Shown here: piece by piece, positions 50,248-59,284 of the stretch
Position numbering within the stretch: the stretch's first letter is position 1
Layout of the letters: every line of letters begins with the position of its first letter
Assembly: GCA_015207365.1 (NCBI GenBank)
Contig: JADEXA010000032.1
Span: forward strand, 1 to 64,000
DNA: 64,000 nucleotides
Origin: Vacuolonema iberomarrocanum LEGE 07170
GTDB lineage: Bacteria; Cyanobacteriota; Cyanobacteriia; Elainellales; Elainellaceae
Reading direction: 5' to 3'
Notes under the pieces: generated by a model
What the model saw: the letters and a program-made list of their open reading frames with translations, nothing else
Database searches by the model: none
What the model was told of the DNA's origin: nothing
Position numbers and translations under genes: made by a program

Positions 50248-50958
50248 ATGGCAAAGCTCATGAAACCTCCTCTACAAGACCTATTTCAGGCGATCGCCCA
50301 AGCGCAGGACGAACAAGAACTGAAGCAACCGATCATGTCAGATGTCGGTCAATATTTTGCAGCAAGACGCTGGAGCCTCTTCTTTCTAGATCAACTCCCC
50401 GTCATCGATGAACAAACGCCAGCCATCATCAAGCGCGCGCTGTCGTTAGACCATAATCCTGTTTTGCGCTATCTGGTTCACCGTCATGCGGCTGTCCATG
50501 ACGAAGTAATTTTGCCGCCTGGAGTATGGAAAACGATTTGTCCACGCAAGGATCACGGGCATGTCATGGTGGGCCCGCTCATTAGCAATGGTCAGCTTGT
50601 CGGTAGCGCTGGTGTTACGCGCCATCGAGATGATTCGGCGTTCAATGGCGACAATGTGGCCGATTTGAATGCACTGTGTCTCCATCTTTCTTCACGACTG
50701 ACGGTGCTGCGTTCGAAGCCAGCGACCCTTGAGCTTAATTGCGATCGCCTCACCCCCCGCGAAGCAGAGATTGCCGAGCTAGTAGCCCAAGGACTTACCA
50801 ATGCTGAGATTGGAGCAGCCCTATGGATTACGGAGAATTCTGTCAAACAGGCTCTAAAGCGCATGTTCCGCAAACTAGAGGTTTCATCCCGTGCTGAAAT
50901 GGTGGCTCACCTATCAATCCATACAAAGCTAACCTCGTCTAACGGCGCAGCGGTATAG
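50248..50958 (+). CDS. LuxR-family regulator with GAF-like N-terminal domain
   Basis: A 236-residue regulator. A GAF-like sensor domain spans about 10-155 (DVGQYFAARRWSLFFLDQLP and ISNGQLVGSAGVTRHRDD), followed by a LuxR helix-turn-helix (LTPREAEIAELVAQGLTNAE; recognition ENSVKQALKRMFRKL). No receiver is present, so a small molecule probably controls it. It is divergent from the membrane protein-rhodanese genes, with a 138-bp shared region, making them the likely targets. Confidence 0.83.
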   Translation: MAKLMKPPLQDLFQAIAQAQDEQELKQPIMSDVGQYFAARRWSLFFLDQLPVIDEQTPAIIKRALSLDHNPVLRYLVHRHAAVHDEVILPPGVWKTICPRKDHGHVMVGPLISNGQLVGSAGVTRHRDDSAFNGDNVADLNALCLHLSSRLTVLRSKPATLELNCDRLTPREAEIAELVAQGLTNAEIGAALWITENSVKQALKRMFRKLEVSSRAEMVAHLSIHTKLTSSNGAAV

Positions 50959-50983
50959 CTTTCAATGATCAGATAAAGCGACT

Positions 50984-51712
50984 TTATCCAAGTTGTTGAT
51001 CAGCATGGTTGATGTAAGCACCATTCACCAAAACGGGAATGCAATCGCTGACATCCATGTCTGAAGCCAAATCCACATCTTGCTTAAACCCTCGCTCAAT
51101 CAGCTCTTTGCCAGAACCACATTGCTTGAGTAGGTGTTTTAGAGATGGCCGGACACCTTGATAGGCGGCGATCGCGGCCTGGGCTTCGGGAGACAATCGA
51201 CCGTCTAAATGGCTAATCACTGCGCCTGCACCAACAAAATCTTCAAATGAAGGACGAAGACGACCATCTGGCCACTTTTCTCCGGCTGGAATGACAGCGA
51301 TGCGTTTTCCGTAGCCCATGGCAGCCGTAGCCACAGCCCTACTATTCCTCAAGCATCCAGCTAGAGTTGGAATGCTTCCCGTGGCCAAGCTCAGAGTTGA
51401 TCCGTTAGGGGACGGCAACACCAAGCGTGTTCCAGCCTCGATCTCAAGCAATGAGACAGGAGATAGTGAATAACCGCTACCCCCTCGCTTTTCGGCAATC
51501 TCGGCCCCCACCGATTGAGCGAAGGCGTTGACTGAGCCGTCTCTCCACGGATAGGGAAAAACGGTTGCCCCTCGGCTGGTGGCAATATCGATGCAGGTTG
51601 AAAAGGAAAGGACATCGATGATGACAACGACATCACTGATGGGAGCCAGTTGCAAAACCCCTTGCTGCCCCCACTCACAACGCACCTCAAACTCTGCTTG
51701 GTCGAAGGTCAT
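50984..51712 (-). CDS. ComB-like 2-phosphosulfolactate phosphatase
   Basis: A 242-residue protein of the ComB family. Recognisable segments are VVVIIDVLSFSTCIDIA (metal site aspartate), LVLPSPNGSTLS, SRAVATAAM and IAVIPAGEKWPDG. ComB dephosphorylates 2-phosphosulfolactate in coenzyme M synthesis in archaea; in cyanobacteria the family occurs without that pathway, so the true substrate is uncertain. The start at 51712 (MTFDQ) has an AGGAG site; a GTG six bases upstream is also possible. Convergent with the LuxR gene. Confidence 0.83.
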   Translation of the reverse strand: MTFDQAEFEVRCEWGQQGVLQLAPISDVVVIIDVLSFSTCIDIATSRGATVFPYPWRDGSVNAFAQSVGAEIAEKRGGSGYSLSPVSLLEIEAGTRLVLPSPNGSTLSLATGSIPTLAGCLRNSRAVATAAMGYGKRIAVIPAGEKWPDGRLRPSFEDFVGAGAVISHLDGRLSPEAQAAIAAYQGVRPSLKHLLKQCGSGKELIERGFKQDVDLASDMDVSDCIPVLVNGAYINHADQQLG

Positions 51713-51781
51713 CGGCACCGCTCCTGCTTAAATCGTTGTGGTTGGATAAGGGATGCAGGATAGAGGGTAGGATGGCGATCG

Positions 51782-52366
51782 CTACAGTCCTGTCCAGTCA
51801 AATGCCATTTGTTTGGCCGTTTTTTGCGCTAACGCCTGACTGTGCAATTTACTCACTAAATACAGACTCATATCAATACCCGCCGAGATGCCACCAGAGG
51901 TCACAACCCTTTCGGCATCCACCCAGCGGGTACCTTCGCGCACCTCTAGATTGGGGTATTGCTGGCGGAGGTCGGGGATGTCTTCCCAATGGGTGGTTAC
52001 GGGTTCTGTCGTGATAACTTCAGCCGCAGCCAGCAGAAAAGCTCCCGTACAAATAGAGGTCATTAACTGGGCAGTTTTCGCCTGTTCTTTGATCCAGGCG
52101 ATGACCGGAGGCTTGAGCATCTCTGCTGTGTGAACCCCTCCAACGACAATCGGCACATCAATTGAAGGATGATTGTCAAATCCGTAATGTGGAACGACTC
52201 TATAGCCACCTCGGGCCGTAACGATATCCCCTGTTTCGCTAACTAAAAACGGTGTGAATGGGTCTCCGTCAGTACAAACTCTGGAGGCGGTAGAAAAGAC
52301 TTCAAACGGGCCCGAAAAATCGAGAACTTCCGCTTGGTCATAGATGTAAATTCCAATATTCATCAT
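51782..52366 (-). CDS. DJ-1/PfpI-family protein (isonitrile hydratase-like)
   Basis: A 194-residue class I glutamine amidotransferase-like protein. The reactive cysteine is C106 in MTSICTGAFLLA, with the typical upstream acidic residue in LDFSGPFEVF. WRYxTHW-like THWEDI and GGISAGIDMSLYL are present, as in isonitrile hydratases and in the N-terminal part of GlxA-type regulators; no DNA-binding domain follows. It probably detoxifies reactive carbonyl or isonitrile compounds. It lies between the ComB-like and SDR genes on the same strand. Confidence 0.83.
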   Translation of the reverse strand: MMNIGIYIYDQAEVLDFSGPFEVFSTASRVCTDGDPFTPFLVSETGDIVTARGGYRVVPHYGFDNHPSIDVPIVVGGVHTAEMLKPPVIAWIKEQAKTAQLMTSICTGAFLLAAAEVITTEPVTTHWEDIPDLRQQYPNLEVREGTRWVDAERVVTSGGISAGIDMSLYLVSKLHSQALAQKTAKQMAFDWTGL

Positions 52367-52414
52367 ACAACTCTAGAAATTGATCACAGCATAAGCCGTA
52401 TGAAAAAGCGACAT

Positions 52415-53161
52415 CTATCGGCCCCCAGCAATATCAATCAGGGCTCCTGTAATATAAGATGCTCCATCGGAGAGTAACCATAAAATTGCATTGGCTACTT
52501 CCTCAGCCTGCCCTCCCCGCTTCATGGGAACAAATGCTTTGACGCGCTCGACCCGATTGGGCTCGCCACCAGTAGCATGAATATCGGTGTAGATAAAGCC
52601 TGGACGCACCGCGTTCACACGAATTCCGCCCTCAGCCACTTCTTTGGCAAGACCGATCGTCATCGTATCGATCGCCCCCTTTGAAGCGGCATAGTCTACA
52701 TATTCACCGGGAGAGCCCAAGCGCGATGCCACCGATGACACATTGACGATCGCCCCTCCAGTTCCCCCTCGCGTCGTCGACATGCGCTTGATCGCTTCTC
52801 GGGCACAGAGAAAGCTACCCGTAATATTCGCGGTGAAGACGCGATTGAGCCGCGCAGCATCCATGTCTTCCACCCGCATTTGCTGTTCTAAAACGCCAGC
52901 ATTATTCACTAACGCAGTGACCCGCCCAAGTTGTTGATCCACTGTCTCAAAAAGGTGAATCACATCCTGTTCAGAGGCCACATCCGCGGCAACGGCAATG
53001 GCTTTGCCACCATCCTGCTTGATTGAATGCATTACCCGTTCAGCCGCCTCTTGGTTCCGCAGGTAGTTGATGCAAACGGCATACCCTCTCTGGGCTGCAA
53101 GGCGAGCCGTAGCGGCACCAATGCCACGACTGCCACCCGTAACAATCAAAACGTTTTCCAT
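52415..53161 (-). CDS. Short-chain dehydrogenase/reductase (glucose 1-dehydrogenase-like)
   Basis: A 248-residue classical SDR. The cofactor motif GGSRGIGAAT (8-17), NNAG (LVNNAGVL), the catalytic serine in IVNVSSVASR and YAASK with catalytic Tyr/Lys are intact, followed by NAVRPGFIYT. An R rather than D after the second beta strand (INYLRN) suggests NADP(H). The substrate is unknown. It follows an FMN azoreductase gene in a likely stress operon. Confidence 0.87.
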   Translation of the reverse strand: MENVLIVTGGSRGIGAATARLAAQRGYAVCINYLRNQEAAERVMHSIKQDGGKAIAVAADVASEQDVIHLFETVDQQLGRVTALVNNAGVLEQQMRVEDMDAARLNRVFTANITGSFLCAREAIKRMSTTRGGTGGAIVNVSSVASRLGSPGEYVDYAASKGAIDTMTIGLAKEVAEGGIRVNAVRPGFIYTDIHATGGEPNRVERVKAFVPMKRGGQAEEVANAILWLLSDGASYITGALIDIAGGR

Positions 53162-53208
53162 ATCTGCACACTATAATGCTACGCGCTTAGGTACAACCCA
53201 ATCAATTA

Positions 53209-53237
53209 TTGCAAGCCCCGCAGCGTAGGGCTTGCAA
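53209..53237. terminator. 10-bp hairpin between azoreductase and SDR genes
   Basis: TTGCAAGCCC (53209-53218) and its complement (53228-53237) around a nine-base loop. There is no strong T-run on either side, so termination would be weak; it may be a processing or attenuation hairpin. Confidence 0.45.
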
Positions 53238-53274
53238 CATCTGTTGCCAATGGCATTGACTAGAAACTCATTGA

Positions 53275-53886
53275 CTACCATTGAGCAGCTAGTGTTTGAA
53301 GCTTTGTCTGAGCCGTCGCAATCGACTGTTCGCGATCGCCCAAAACAAGATTGCTGGCATTCACAAACTGGACATCCGTAATCCCGAAGGACCAAAAAAT
53401 AGTCCGCAGATAGGGCTCTTGATGATCTTCGCCAAAGGGAGAACCTGGAGGATAGTTACCGCCACGACTTGTCACAAATAGAGCCTTTTTCCCATGCACC
53501 AATCCTTGTACACCATTTTCATCAACAGCATAGGTGCGTCCGATTCGAATCAGGTGTTCAATATAAGCTTTGAGCGCAGCCGGGATGGTAAAGCCATACA
53601 TGGGAACCCCAAAGACATAACTATCAACGGACAGAAACTCTTCGAGCAATGGCTCGGAATCCTTTAAGGCTTCAATCATCTCTGGCGTGTGGGTTTCAGG
53701 GGGTGAATGAATCGCTGCAATCCAGGTTTCATTAATGTAAGGGACAGGAAAATGTCCCAGATCTCGATAGAGGATTTTGTCTTCGGGGTGAAGCGTTTGA
53801 TAGGCGGTAATAAATGCTTTGGATAGAACCCGTGATACCGAATGTTCAGCGCTGTAACTGGCGTCAATATGGAGAATGCGTTTCAT
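53275..53886 (-). CDS. azoR: FMN-dependent NADH azoreductase (AzoR)
   Basis: A 203-residue flavodoxin-like quinone/azo reductase, the usual family length. MKRILHIDASYS begins the FMN-binding fold, VDSYVFGVPMYGFTIPAALKAYIEHLIRIGRT contains the conserved PMYNF-like loop, and SRGGNYP binds FMN. AzoR enzymes reduce quinones and azo dyes by two electrons, protecting against thiol stress. The start at 53886 follows AGGAG; an extension upstream would run into the AraC gene. Position after the AraC regulator suggests it is its target. Confidence 0.88.
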   Translation of the reverse strand: MKRILHIDASYSAEHSVSRVLSKAFITAYQTLHPEDKILYRDLGHFPVPYINETWIAAIHSPPETHTPEMIEALKDSEPLLEEFLSVDSYVFGVPMYGFTIPAALKAYIEHLIRIGRTYAVDENGVQGLVHGKKALFVTSRGGNYPPGSPFGEDHQEPYLRTIFWSFGITDVQFVNASNLVLGDREQSIATAQTKLQTLAAQW

Positions 53887-53966
53887 AAAAAACTCCTGGA
53901 ATCCGATGACGCATTCAGTATCAAGCAACTCCAAAGCCAGTTTCTTCAAGGTTCTTGCGATCTTTT

Positions 53967-54851
53967 TCAACGTTCTTGCGATCGCTGCCAAAACACTTTG
54001 GGTGTCATGCCCACCAGTCGTTTGAAGTGGTAGGTGAAATGCCCTTGGCTAGCAAAGCCAACGGTTTGAGCGACGGATGCAATCGATGCATTGTTCAGCA
54101 TCAATAGGTGTTTGGCACGTTCAATACGGCAACGAATGAGATATTGATGGGGTGAAATACCCATTGAACCCTTGAACAGATGAGCAAAATGGCATGGGCT
54201 CAATTGCACAATTTCGGCTAGCTCAGATAGGCTAATCTTTCTATCCAAATTCGTTTGGATATATTCAAATAGTTGATGCTGTTGCTGTTGTGTTAATCCG
54301 CCTGGGCTAATTTTTATTTGAGGTGAATGGGTTGAATATCGCGATAGGAGATGAACGACGAGTGCTTGCGCCATTGAATCAGCATAAAGACTGCTATTTT
54401 CTCCATCGATTTCCAGAGATCGTTTTAATGCAAAGCAGATTTGCTGAATGAGTGGATCGCTGGAGATCATAGCGTTGGGGATAAGCTCAAGGCGATCGCG
54501 CCCAAACAGTTCATACCCAACATGGGTGAGGAATGAAGGGTCTAAAATGATATTGAAAAACTCAACCTCTTCATCCCAAGCGAAGGTTTGACTGAGATAG
54601 GCTGGATAAATAGCCAAATCCCCAGGTACGGAGTCAGCAATCTCACAACGCCCGTCAATGGATTGTTTCAGCTTCACCGTTTTGCCAACATTCATGCAAA
54701 TGACATGCTGCGATGGGTGGTGCTCCGGAATTTGACAAGGCGGCTGGCGAAAGTGGGCAAAGTGAATGTTCTTCCAGTCAGCGCGATCGCTCGCCAGAAG
54801 CGGAGCCTGCGGAAAAATAAACGTCGGATTGCTCTGGGAAGACTCAGTCAC
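53967..54851 (-). CDS. AraC-family transcriptional regulator
   Basis: A 294-residue regulator. The C-terminal 100 residues contain both helix-turn-helices (ISLSELAEIVQLSPCHFAHLFKGSMG and ASIASVAQTVGFASQGHFTYHFKRLVGMTP). The N-terminal part is a cupin-like effector domain. It is the first gene of the minus-strand group AraC-AzoR-SDR-DJ-1 and likely activates it in response to a reactive compound (inference). Its last codons lie in a diverged 21-bp near-repeat (GTTCTTGCGATC twice). Confidence 0.85.
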   Translation of the reverse strand: MTESSQSNPTFIFPQAPLLASDRADWKNIHFAHFRQPPCQIPEHHPSQHVICMNVGKTVKLKQSIDGRCEIADSVPGDLAIYPAYLSQTFAWDEEVEFFNIILDPSFLTHVGYELFGRDRLELIPNAMISSDPLIQQICFALKRSLEIDGENSSLYADSMAQALVVHLLSRYSTHSPQIKISPGGLTQQQQHQLFEYIQTNLDRKISLSELAEIVQLSPCHFAHLFKGSMGISPHQYLIRCRIERAKHLLMLNNASIASVAQTVGFASQGHFTYHFKRLVGMTPKVFWQRSQER

Positions 54852-55413
54852 CGTTTCCAGTTCCCTTGCATGTTATCGGCCTCAACCAAGCTGAGGGCAA
54901 AAGTAGCGAAGCTTACCCCTGGCAAGCTAAGTGTGTTGCTCACAACACCGATGAAGTTCCAAAAACAAAGTCTACCTCAAGTACTTGATGGCTGAGGCCA
55001 GGATGGATTTCCCCTGCTAAATTAGTAGACATAGGCACAGGTTCCACCCTGAAATAATCGTACCCGTTGAGAATTACCGACTTTTTTAAGAAAGTCATGA
55101 GATAAATGATGCAAAATTTCATCCCTTTATATGTCACAAGCGATACCTTGGAGTAGGAATTATTTTGTGATCTTTAAAGGATAGATTGCTGAAAGCATCT
55201 AAGACAAGCTGTCATACGTCCAAACAGAAAATTAAGCCTTAAAAGTTTCTAAAAAGCACCGTATAAAGGGGATTTTACTGCGTAGACTGACGAAAGAGTT
55301 AACGTTCAGAAAATAGCGCTCGTAGTCCTCTAAGTCGAATGTTAATGGCTTTGAGGATCATAGAGTTTTTTCGACTGTTAGCCTGACTACAAAAAAGCAA
55401 GACAGAAAGAACT
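54852..55413. other. Non-coding gap between AraC and oxidase operon
   Basis: About 560 bp, AT-rich from 55100 on. No coding family, hairpin or riboswitch could be recognised. The short open frames here have no supporting motifs. It should contain the promoter of the alternative oxidase operon. Confidence 0.5.
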
Positions 55414-55539
55414 ATGGCAAAAACGGAAAGCGCGGAGGGAGAGTGGATTCTTATAATTTTGATTCTTGCCGCTCTGAACTTCGCGATCTTTATCGAATTG
55501 CTTTCAATGATCCGCACAAACTTTTGCTTTTTATTTTAG
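55414..55539 (+). CDS. Possible 41-residue membrane peptide ahead of the oxidase operon
   Basis: ATG at 55414 opens a 41-codon frame: a charged start (MAKTESAEGEW), one hydrophobic helix (ILIILILAALNFAIFIELL) and a short polar end. An AGAAAGA stretch precedes it. It ends 28 bp before the first DUF2231 gene, in the same direction. Small single-helix subunits are common in oxidase complexes, which makes this a candidate, but the short length and lack of a recognised family leave it uncertain. Confidence 0.35.
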   Translation: MAKTESAEGEWILIILILAALNFAIFIELLSMIRTNFCFLF

Positions 55540-55567
55540 TAGAGCCTTTTGATTCTTAGTTTAAATC

Positions 55568-56068
55568 ATGTTCGATTACCTTCCCCCGCTTAATGATCAC
55601 AATTTGCCGTATCCCGATACAATTCACCCGATTGTTGTGCATTTTGTGATTGCAATGGTTTTGTTCGCAGTATTCTGCGATATCTTGGGCTATTTCACTC
55701 GTAATGCACGATTTTATGAGGTGAGTTGGTGGAATTTTTTCTTCGCAACTATCTCTATCTTTATCGCCGTTGTCTTTGGGCAAGTTGAGGCCGGTTTAGC
55801 CGGACCTTACCCAGTGGCAGAAACCACCTTAAATTTGCACACAATCTTAGGCTGGTCCCTTTCTGGCATCATTGCAGCCATTACGGCTTGGCGCTACGTG
55901 CTACGCTCCCGTAATCCAAAGTCATTGCCCATCCCGTTTCTGGGAGTCGGCGTTCTGCTGTTAGGACTGGTTGGTTTTCAAACGTATCTGGGAGACCTCC
56001 TAGTCTGGGTTTATGGGCTGCATACGGTGCCAGTAGTGGAAGCAATAAGAGAGGGGATTCTGCGATGA
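55568..56068 (+). CDS. DUF2231 membrane protein, oxidase operon
   Basis: A 166-residue, four-helix protein. The segments DTIHPIVVHFVIAMVLFAVF and LNLHTILGWSL carry the conserved histidines of DUF2231 proteins, which resemble small heme-binding membrane proteins; heme binding is not shown. Its stop overlaps the next start (ATGA). In cyanobacteria such proteins accompany the alternative respiratory oxidase genes, suggesting a role in assembly or electron supply. Confidence 0.82.
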   Translation: MFDYLPPLNDHNLPYPDTIHPIVVHFVIAMVLFAVFCDILGYFTRNARFYEVSWWNFFFATISIFIAVVFGQVEAGLAGPYPVAETTLNLHTILGWSLSGIIAAITAWRYVLRSRNPKSLPIPFLGVGVLLLGLVGFQTYLGDLLVWVYGLHTVPVVEAIREGILR

Positions 56069-56670
56069 ATCTGGATTTGATCGATCAGGTTAGTGAGCAA
56101 CTCGGCGTCAACGGATTGCCCTACGCCGTTCCCATTCATCCCAATTTGGTGCATTTAACATTAGGCTTATTCATTGTTGCGATCGCCTTTGATATCGTCG
56201 GCGTATTGTTTCCCTTAGAGAAACCGGTCTTCAAGTTTCTGGCGATTCCCGCTACGCGATCCAGCTTTTTTGATGTGGGCTGGTACAACATTGTGGCGGC
56301 AGCCGTGATTACTTTCTTCACCGTCGCAACCGGTTTCTATGAAATATTGCTGGCGACCCCCCCAGTGGATGTCGAAAGTGCCTGGGGCTTGCAAGCGATG
56401 GAAACCTTACTCTGGCACGGGGTCGGTGGTGTGGCGTTGCTGCTGTTTATTGTGGGAATGGCAATCTGGCGTGGATTTCAGCGGTTCCTTTGGCGCAAAG
56501 ATCGATCCCAGCAAGTGCAGTGGAGTTATGTGCTGGCGGGTCTAGGCATCTTCGCCTTGATGTTTGTTCACGGGACATTGGGCGCGCAATTGGCGGCAGA
56601 ATTTGGTGTTCATATCAGCGCCGACCGCCTATTGCAGATGGGTGAAAATCCAAATTTGCTGTTGAAATGA
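56065..56670 (+). CDS. Second DUF2231 membrane protein, oxidase operon
   Basis: A 201-residue protein with four helices, related to the preceding gene product (PIHPNLVHLTLGLFIVAIAFDIVG corresponds to its first helix; ETLLWHGVGGVALLLF to the later histidine helix). It overlaps the preceding gene and ctaCII by four bases each, so all are translationally coupled. Tandem related genes suggest a heterodimer in the membrane. Confidence 0.82.
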   Translation: MNLDLIDQVSEQLGVNGLPYAVPIHPNLVHLTLGLFIVAIAFDIVGVLFPLEKPVFKFLAIPATRSSFFDVGWYNIVAAAVITFFTVATGFYEILLATPPVDVESAWGLQAMETLLWHGVGGVALLLFIVGMAIWRGFQRFLWRKDRSQQVQWSYVLAGLGIFALMFVHGTLGAQLAAEFGVHISADRLLQMGENPNLLLK

Positions 56671-57605
56671 TGGGACGTATGAATAGTCGCACGGTGTTTA
56701 CGTTAGGACTAGTGGCGATCGCCCTAGCTCTCGTCAGTTTTTGGGTCGGGCAACAGGCTTATTCTTGGCTTCCTCCCCAAGCGTCCGCAGAATCGATATT
56801 GGTTGACCAGCTATTTAGCTTCATGGTGACGATCGGAGCCTTCATTTTTCTGGGGGTTTTGGGAGCGCTGACCTATTCCGCGTTGTTTCAGCGCGCTGGA
56901 AAATATGACGCCAGTGATGGGCCGCACATTGAAGGCAATGTCACCCTCGAAGTTGTTTGGACGGCCATTCCTCTCGTGTTGGTGATTTGGATTGCGGGCT
57001 ACAGCTATCGAACCTATGACCAAATGTCGATCTTGGGCTCGATGGAACATATCCATATGGGTATGGCAACCGCAGAGGCCGTCTCATTGATTGAGGACAC
57101 AGACGCGATTTCTGAGCCAGAGCCTGTAGAGCAGATTGATGTTTATGCTCGCCAATGGGTGTGGGAGTTCCGTTACCCGCAGCTCAACATCACGAGTACC
57201 GAGTTGCATGTGCCAAACAATCAACGCATTCGGCTGGCGCTTCATTCCGAAGATGTCCTACATGGATTTTTTGTGCCAGCCTTTCGCGTCAAGCAAGATG
57301 TTATTCCGGGTCAGGTGATTGATTTTGAATTCACGCCGATTCGGGAAGGGCGCTATCGACTGCGAGATTCGCAATACAGCGGCACCTACTTTGCGGCGAT
57401 GCAAGCCGATGTTGTTGTAGAGTCGCCAGAGGATTATCAGCAGTGGCTTTCCACCACTGCAACCCAACCCCCCGTCACAGCCTACAACCAAGCATTTGAC
57501 GAACACCAACGGGCACACAATTTTATTAGTACAGGCTGGAAATCGGTTGAGCCGGCTCCGCCCCCCGTTGTCAATTACCCCAGTTCTCAAGCGAGTAACC
57601 CATGA
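56667..57605 (+). CDS. ctaCII: Alternative respiratory terminal oxidase subunit II, CuA-less (CtaCII)
   Basis: A 312-residue oxidase subunit II with two N-terminal membrane helices (about 8-28 and 48-70) and a cupredoxin domain. VLHGFFVPAFRVKQD keeps the first histidine region, but the copper motif CxxxCGxxHxxM is replaced by DSQYSGTYFAAM: both cysteines and the second histidine are gone. The subunit therefore cannot bind CuA. This is the hallmark of cyanobacterial ARTO enzymes, thought to take electrons from quinol rather than cytochrome c. The start ATG overlaps the previous stop; two further in-frame ATGs lie close. Confidence 0.9.
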   Translation: MMGRMNSRTVFTLGLVAIALALVSFWVGQQAYSWLPPQASAESILVDQLFSFMVTIGAFIFLGVLGALTYSALFQRAGKYDASDGPHIEGNVTLEVVWTAIPLVLVIWIAGYSYRTYDQMSILGSMEHIHMGMATAEAVSLIEDTDAISEPEPVEQIDVYARQWVWEFRYPQLNITSTELHVPNNQRIRLALHSEDVLHGFFVPAFRVKQDVIPGQVIDFEFTPIREGRYRLRDSQYSGTYFAAMQADVVVESPEDYQQWLSTTATQPPVTAYNQAFDEHQRAHNFISTGWKSVEPAPPPVVNYPSSQASNP

Positions 57606-59284
57606 CAAATCTTTCGGTTGATGCAACGGCCCAGGTGGGGCAACCCCTTCCCGGAGCACCGAATAATTGGAAGCGCTTCTTTAGCTTCAGCACCGATCAC
57701 AAAGTGATTGGCATTCAGTATCTTGTTACGTCCTTCTTCTTTTTCTTGGTCGGTGGCGTTTTCGCCATGATCATTCGAGGAGAATTGATTACGCCCGAAG
57801 CCGATCTACTCGATCGCACCGTTTACAACGCCATGTTCACCATGCATGGGACGGTCATGCTTTTTCTGTGGACGTTTCCTTCCCTGGTGGGCCTATCAAA
57901 CTATCTCGTACCCCTGATGATTGGGGCGAAAGATATGGCATTTCCACGCCTCAATGCGGCGGCATTTTGGATGGTGCCTGTGTTTGGCGTGATTCTGATG
58001 GCCAGTTTTCTGGTTCCCGGTGGTCCCTCGCAATCGGGTTGGTGGGCCTACCCACCTGTGAGTCTCCAGAACCCGACGGGGAATTTTATTAATGGTCAGG
58101 TGCTCTGGATTCTGGCTGTGGCGATCTCCGGCGTGTCGTCGATTATGGGAGCCATCAATTTTGTCACGACCATCGTGCGGATGCGCGCCCCTGGCATGAC
58201 CTGGTTTCGGATGCCTGCCTTTGTCTGGACGGTGTTTGCAGCTCAGATTATTCAGCTCTTTGGGTTGCCGGCCTTGACGGCTGGAGCGGTCATGCTATTG
58301 CTCGATATCACCGTCGGCACGAGCTTTTTTGATCCAGCCAAGGGCGGTGATCCTGTCTTGTTCCAGCACCTGTTCTGGTTCTACTCCCACCCAGCGGTGT
58401 ATGTAATTATCCTGCCGATTTTTGGCATTTTTTCAGAAATTTTTCCCGTCTATGCACGTAAGCCACTTTTCGGCTACAAAGTTGTCGCTGTTTCCTCCCT
58501 CATCATCACAGGGCTGAGCGGCATCGTCTGGGTGCATCACATGTTCGCCAGTGGGACGCCGGGTTGGATGCGGATGGTCTTTATGGCAACGACAATGTTG
58601 ATTTCGGTGCCGACTGGTATCAAGGTGTTTGCCTGGGTGGCCACGATTTGGGGGGGCAAACTCCGGCTCACGACTCCGATGCTATTTGCCCTCGGCGGAC
58701 TGACCATGTTCGTGTTTGCAGGCGTAACAGGCATTATGCTGGCGTCTGCTCCCTTCGACATCCATGTCAACAATACCTACTTTGTCGTGGGGCACTTTCA
58801 CTATGTGATCTACGGTGCGGTGGTCATGGGGATGTATGCGGCGTTCTACCATTGGTTCCCCAAAATGACGGGGCGGATGTATTCGGAGGGCTTGGGCAAG
58901 CTGCATTTTGCATTGACGTTGCTCGGGACAAACCTCAACTTCTTGCCGATGCATCCGTTGGGGTTACAGGGAATGCCCCGCCGGGTTGCGTCCTATGACC
59001 CAGAATTTGCCTTTTGGAATGTGGTGGCGAGTATCGGCGCGTTCCTGTTGGGCATGTCTACCTTGCCATTTATTTTGAATATGATTGGCTCTTGGGTACA
59101 AGGCGAAAAAGCAGACAAAAATCCCTGGCGGGCGATCGGATTGGAATGGCTAGTCTCATCGCCGCCCACGCCTGAGAACTTTGAAGAACTACCGATCGTT
59201 GTAGCAGAACCCTATGGCTACGGTAAATCAGAGCCACTGGTGGCTAACGCGGATAAGTTGGAGGTTGCCCATGAATCCCGCTGA
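57602..59284 (+). CDS. ctaDII: Heme-copper oxidase subunit I (CtaDII)
   Basis: A 560-residue, twelve-helix catalytic subunit. Visible ligands: MHGTVM (low-spin heme histidine), WFYSHPAVY (CuB histidine and the cross-linked tyrosine), VHHMFASG (the CuB histidine pair) and VGHFHYVIYGAV (the two heme histidines). GIFSEIFPVYARK and LPMHPLGLQGMPRR are standard family segments. The tyrosine and proton-channel residues fit an A-type oxidase. It overlaps ctaCII by four bases and ctaEII by fourteen, so the three subunits are translated together. Confidence 0.95.
   Translation: MTNLSVDATAQVGQPLPGAPNNWKRFFSFSTDHKVIGIQYLVTSFFFFLVGGVFAMIIRGELITPEADLLDRTVYNAMFTMHGTVMLFLWTFPSLVGLSNYLVPLMIGAKDMAFPRLNAAAFWMVPVFGVILMASFLVPGGPSQSGWWAYPPVSLQNPTGNFINGQVLWILAVAISGVSSIMGAINFVTTIVRMRAPGMTWFRMPAFVWTVFAAQIIQLFGLPALTAGAVMLLLDITVGTSFFDPAKGGDPVLFQHLFWFYSHPAVYVIILPIFGIFSEIFPVYARKPLFGYKVVAVSSLIITGLSGIVWVHHMFASGTPGWMRMVFMATTMLISVPTGIKVFAWVATIWGGKLRLTTPMLFALGGLTMFVFAGVTGIMLASAPFDIHVNNTYFVVGHFHYVIYGAVVMGMYAAFYHWFPKMTGRMYSEGLGKLHFALTLLGTNLNFLPMHPLGLQGMPRRVASYDPEFAFWNVVASIGAFLLGMSTLPFILNMIGSWVQGEKADKNPWRAIGLEWLVSSPPTPENFEELPIVVAEPYGYGKSEPLVANADKLEVAHESR

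Noticed and set aside
55299..55517. 72-codon minus-strand frame overlapping the small peptide gene
   Set aside because: It runs against the operon and lacks motifs; the plus-strand 41-codon frame with a membrane helix is the better candidate.
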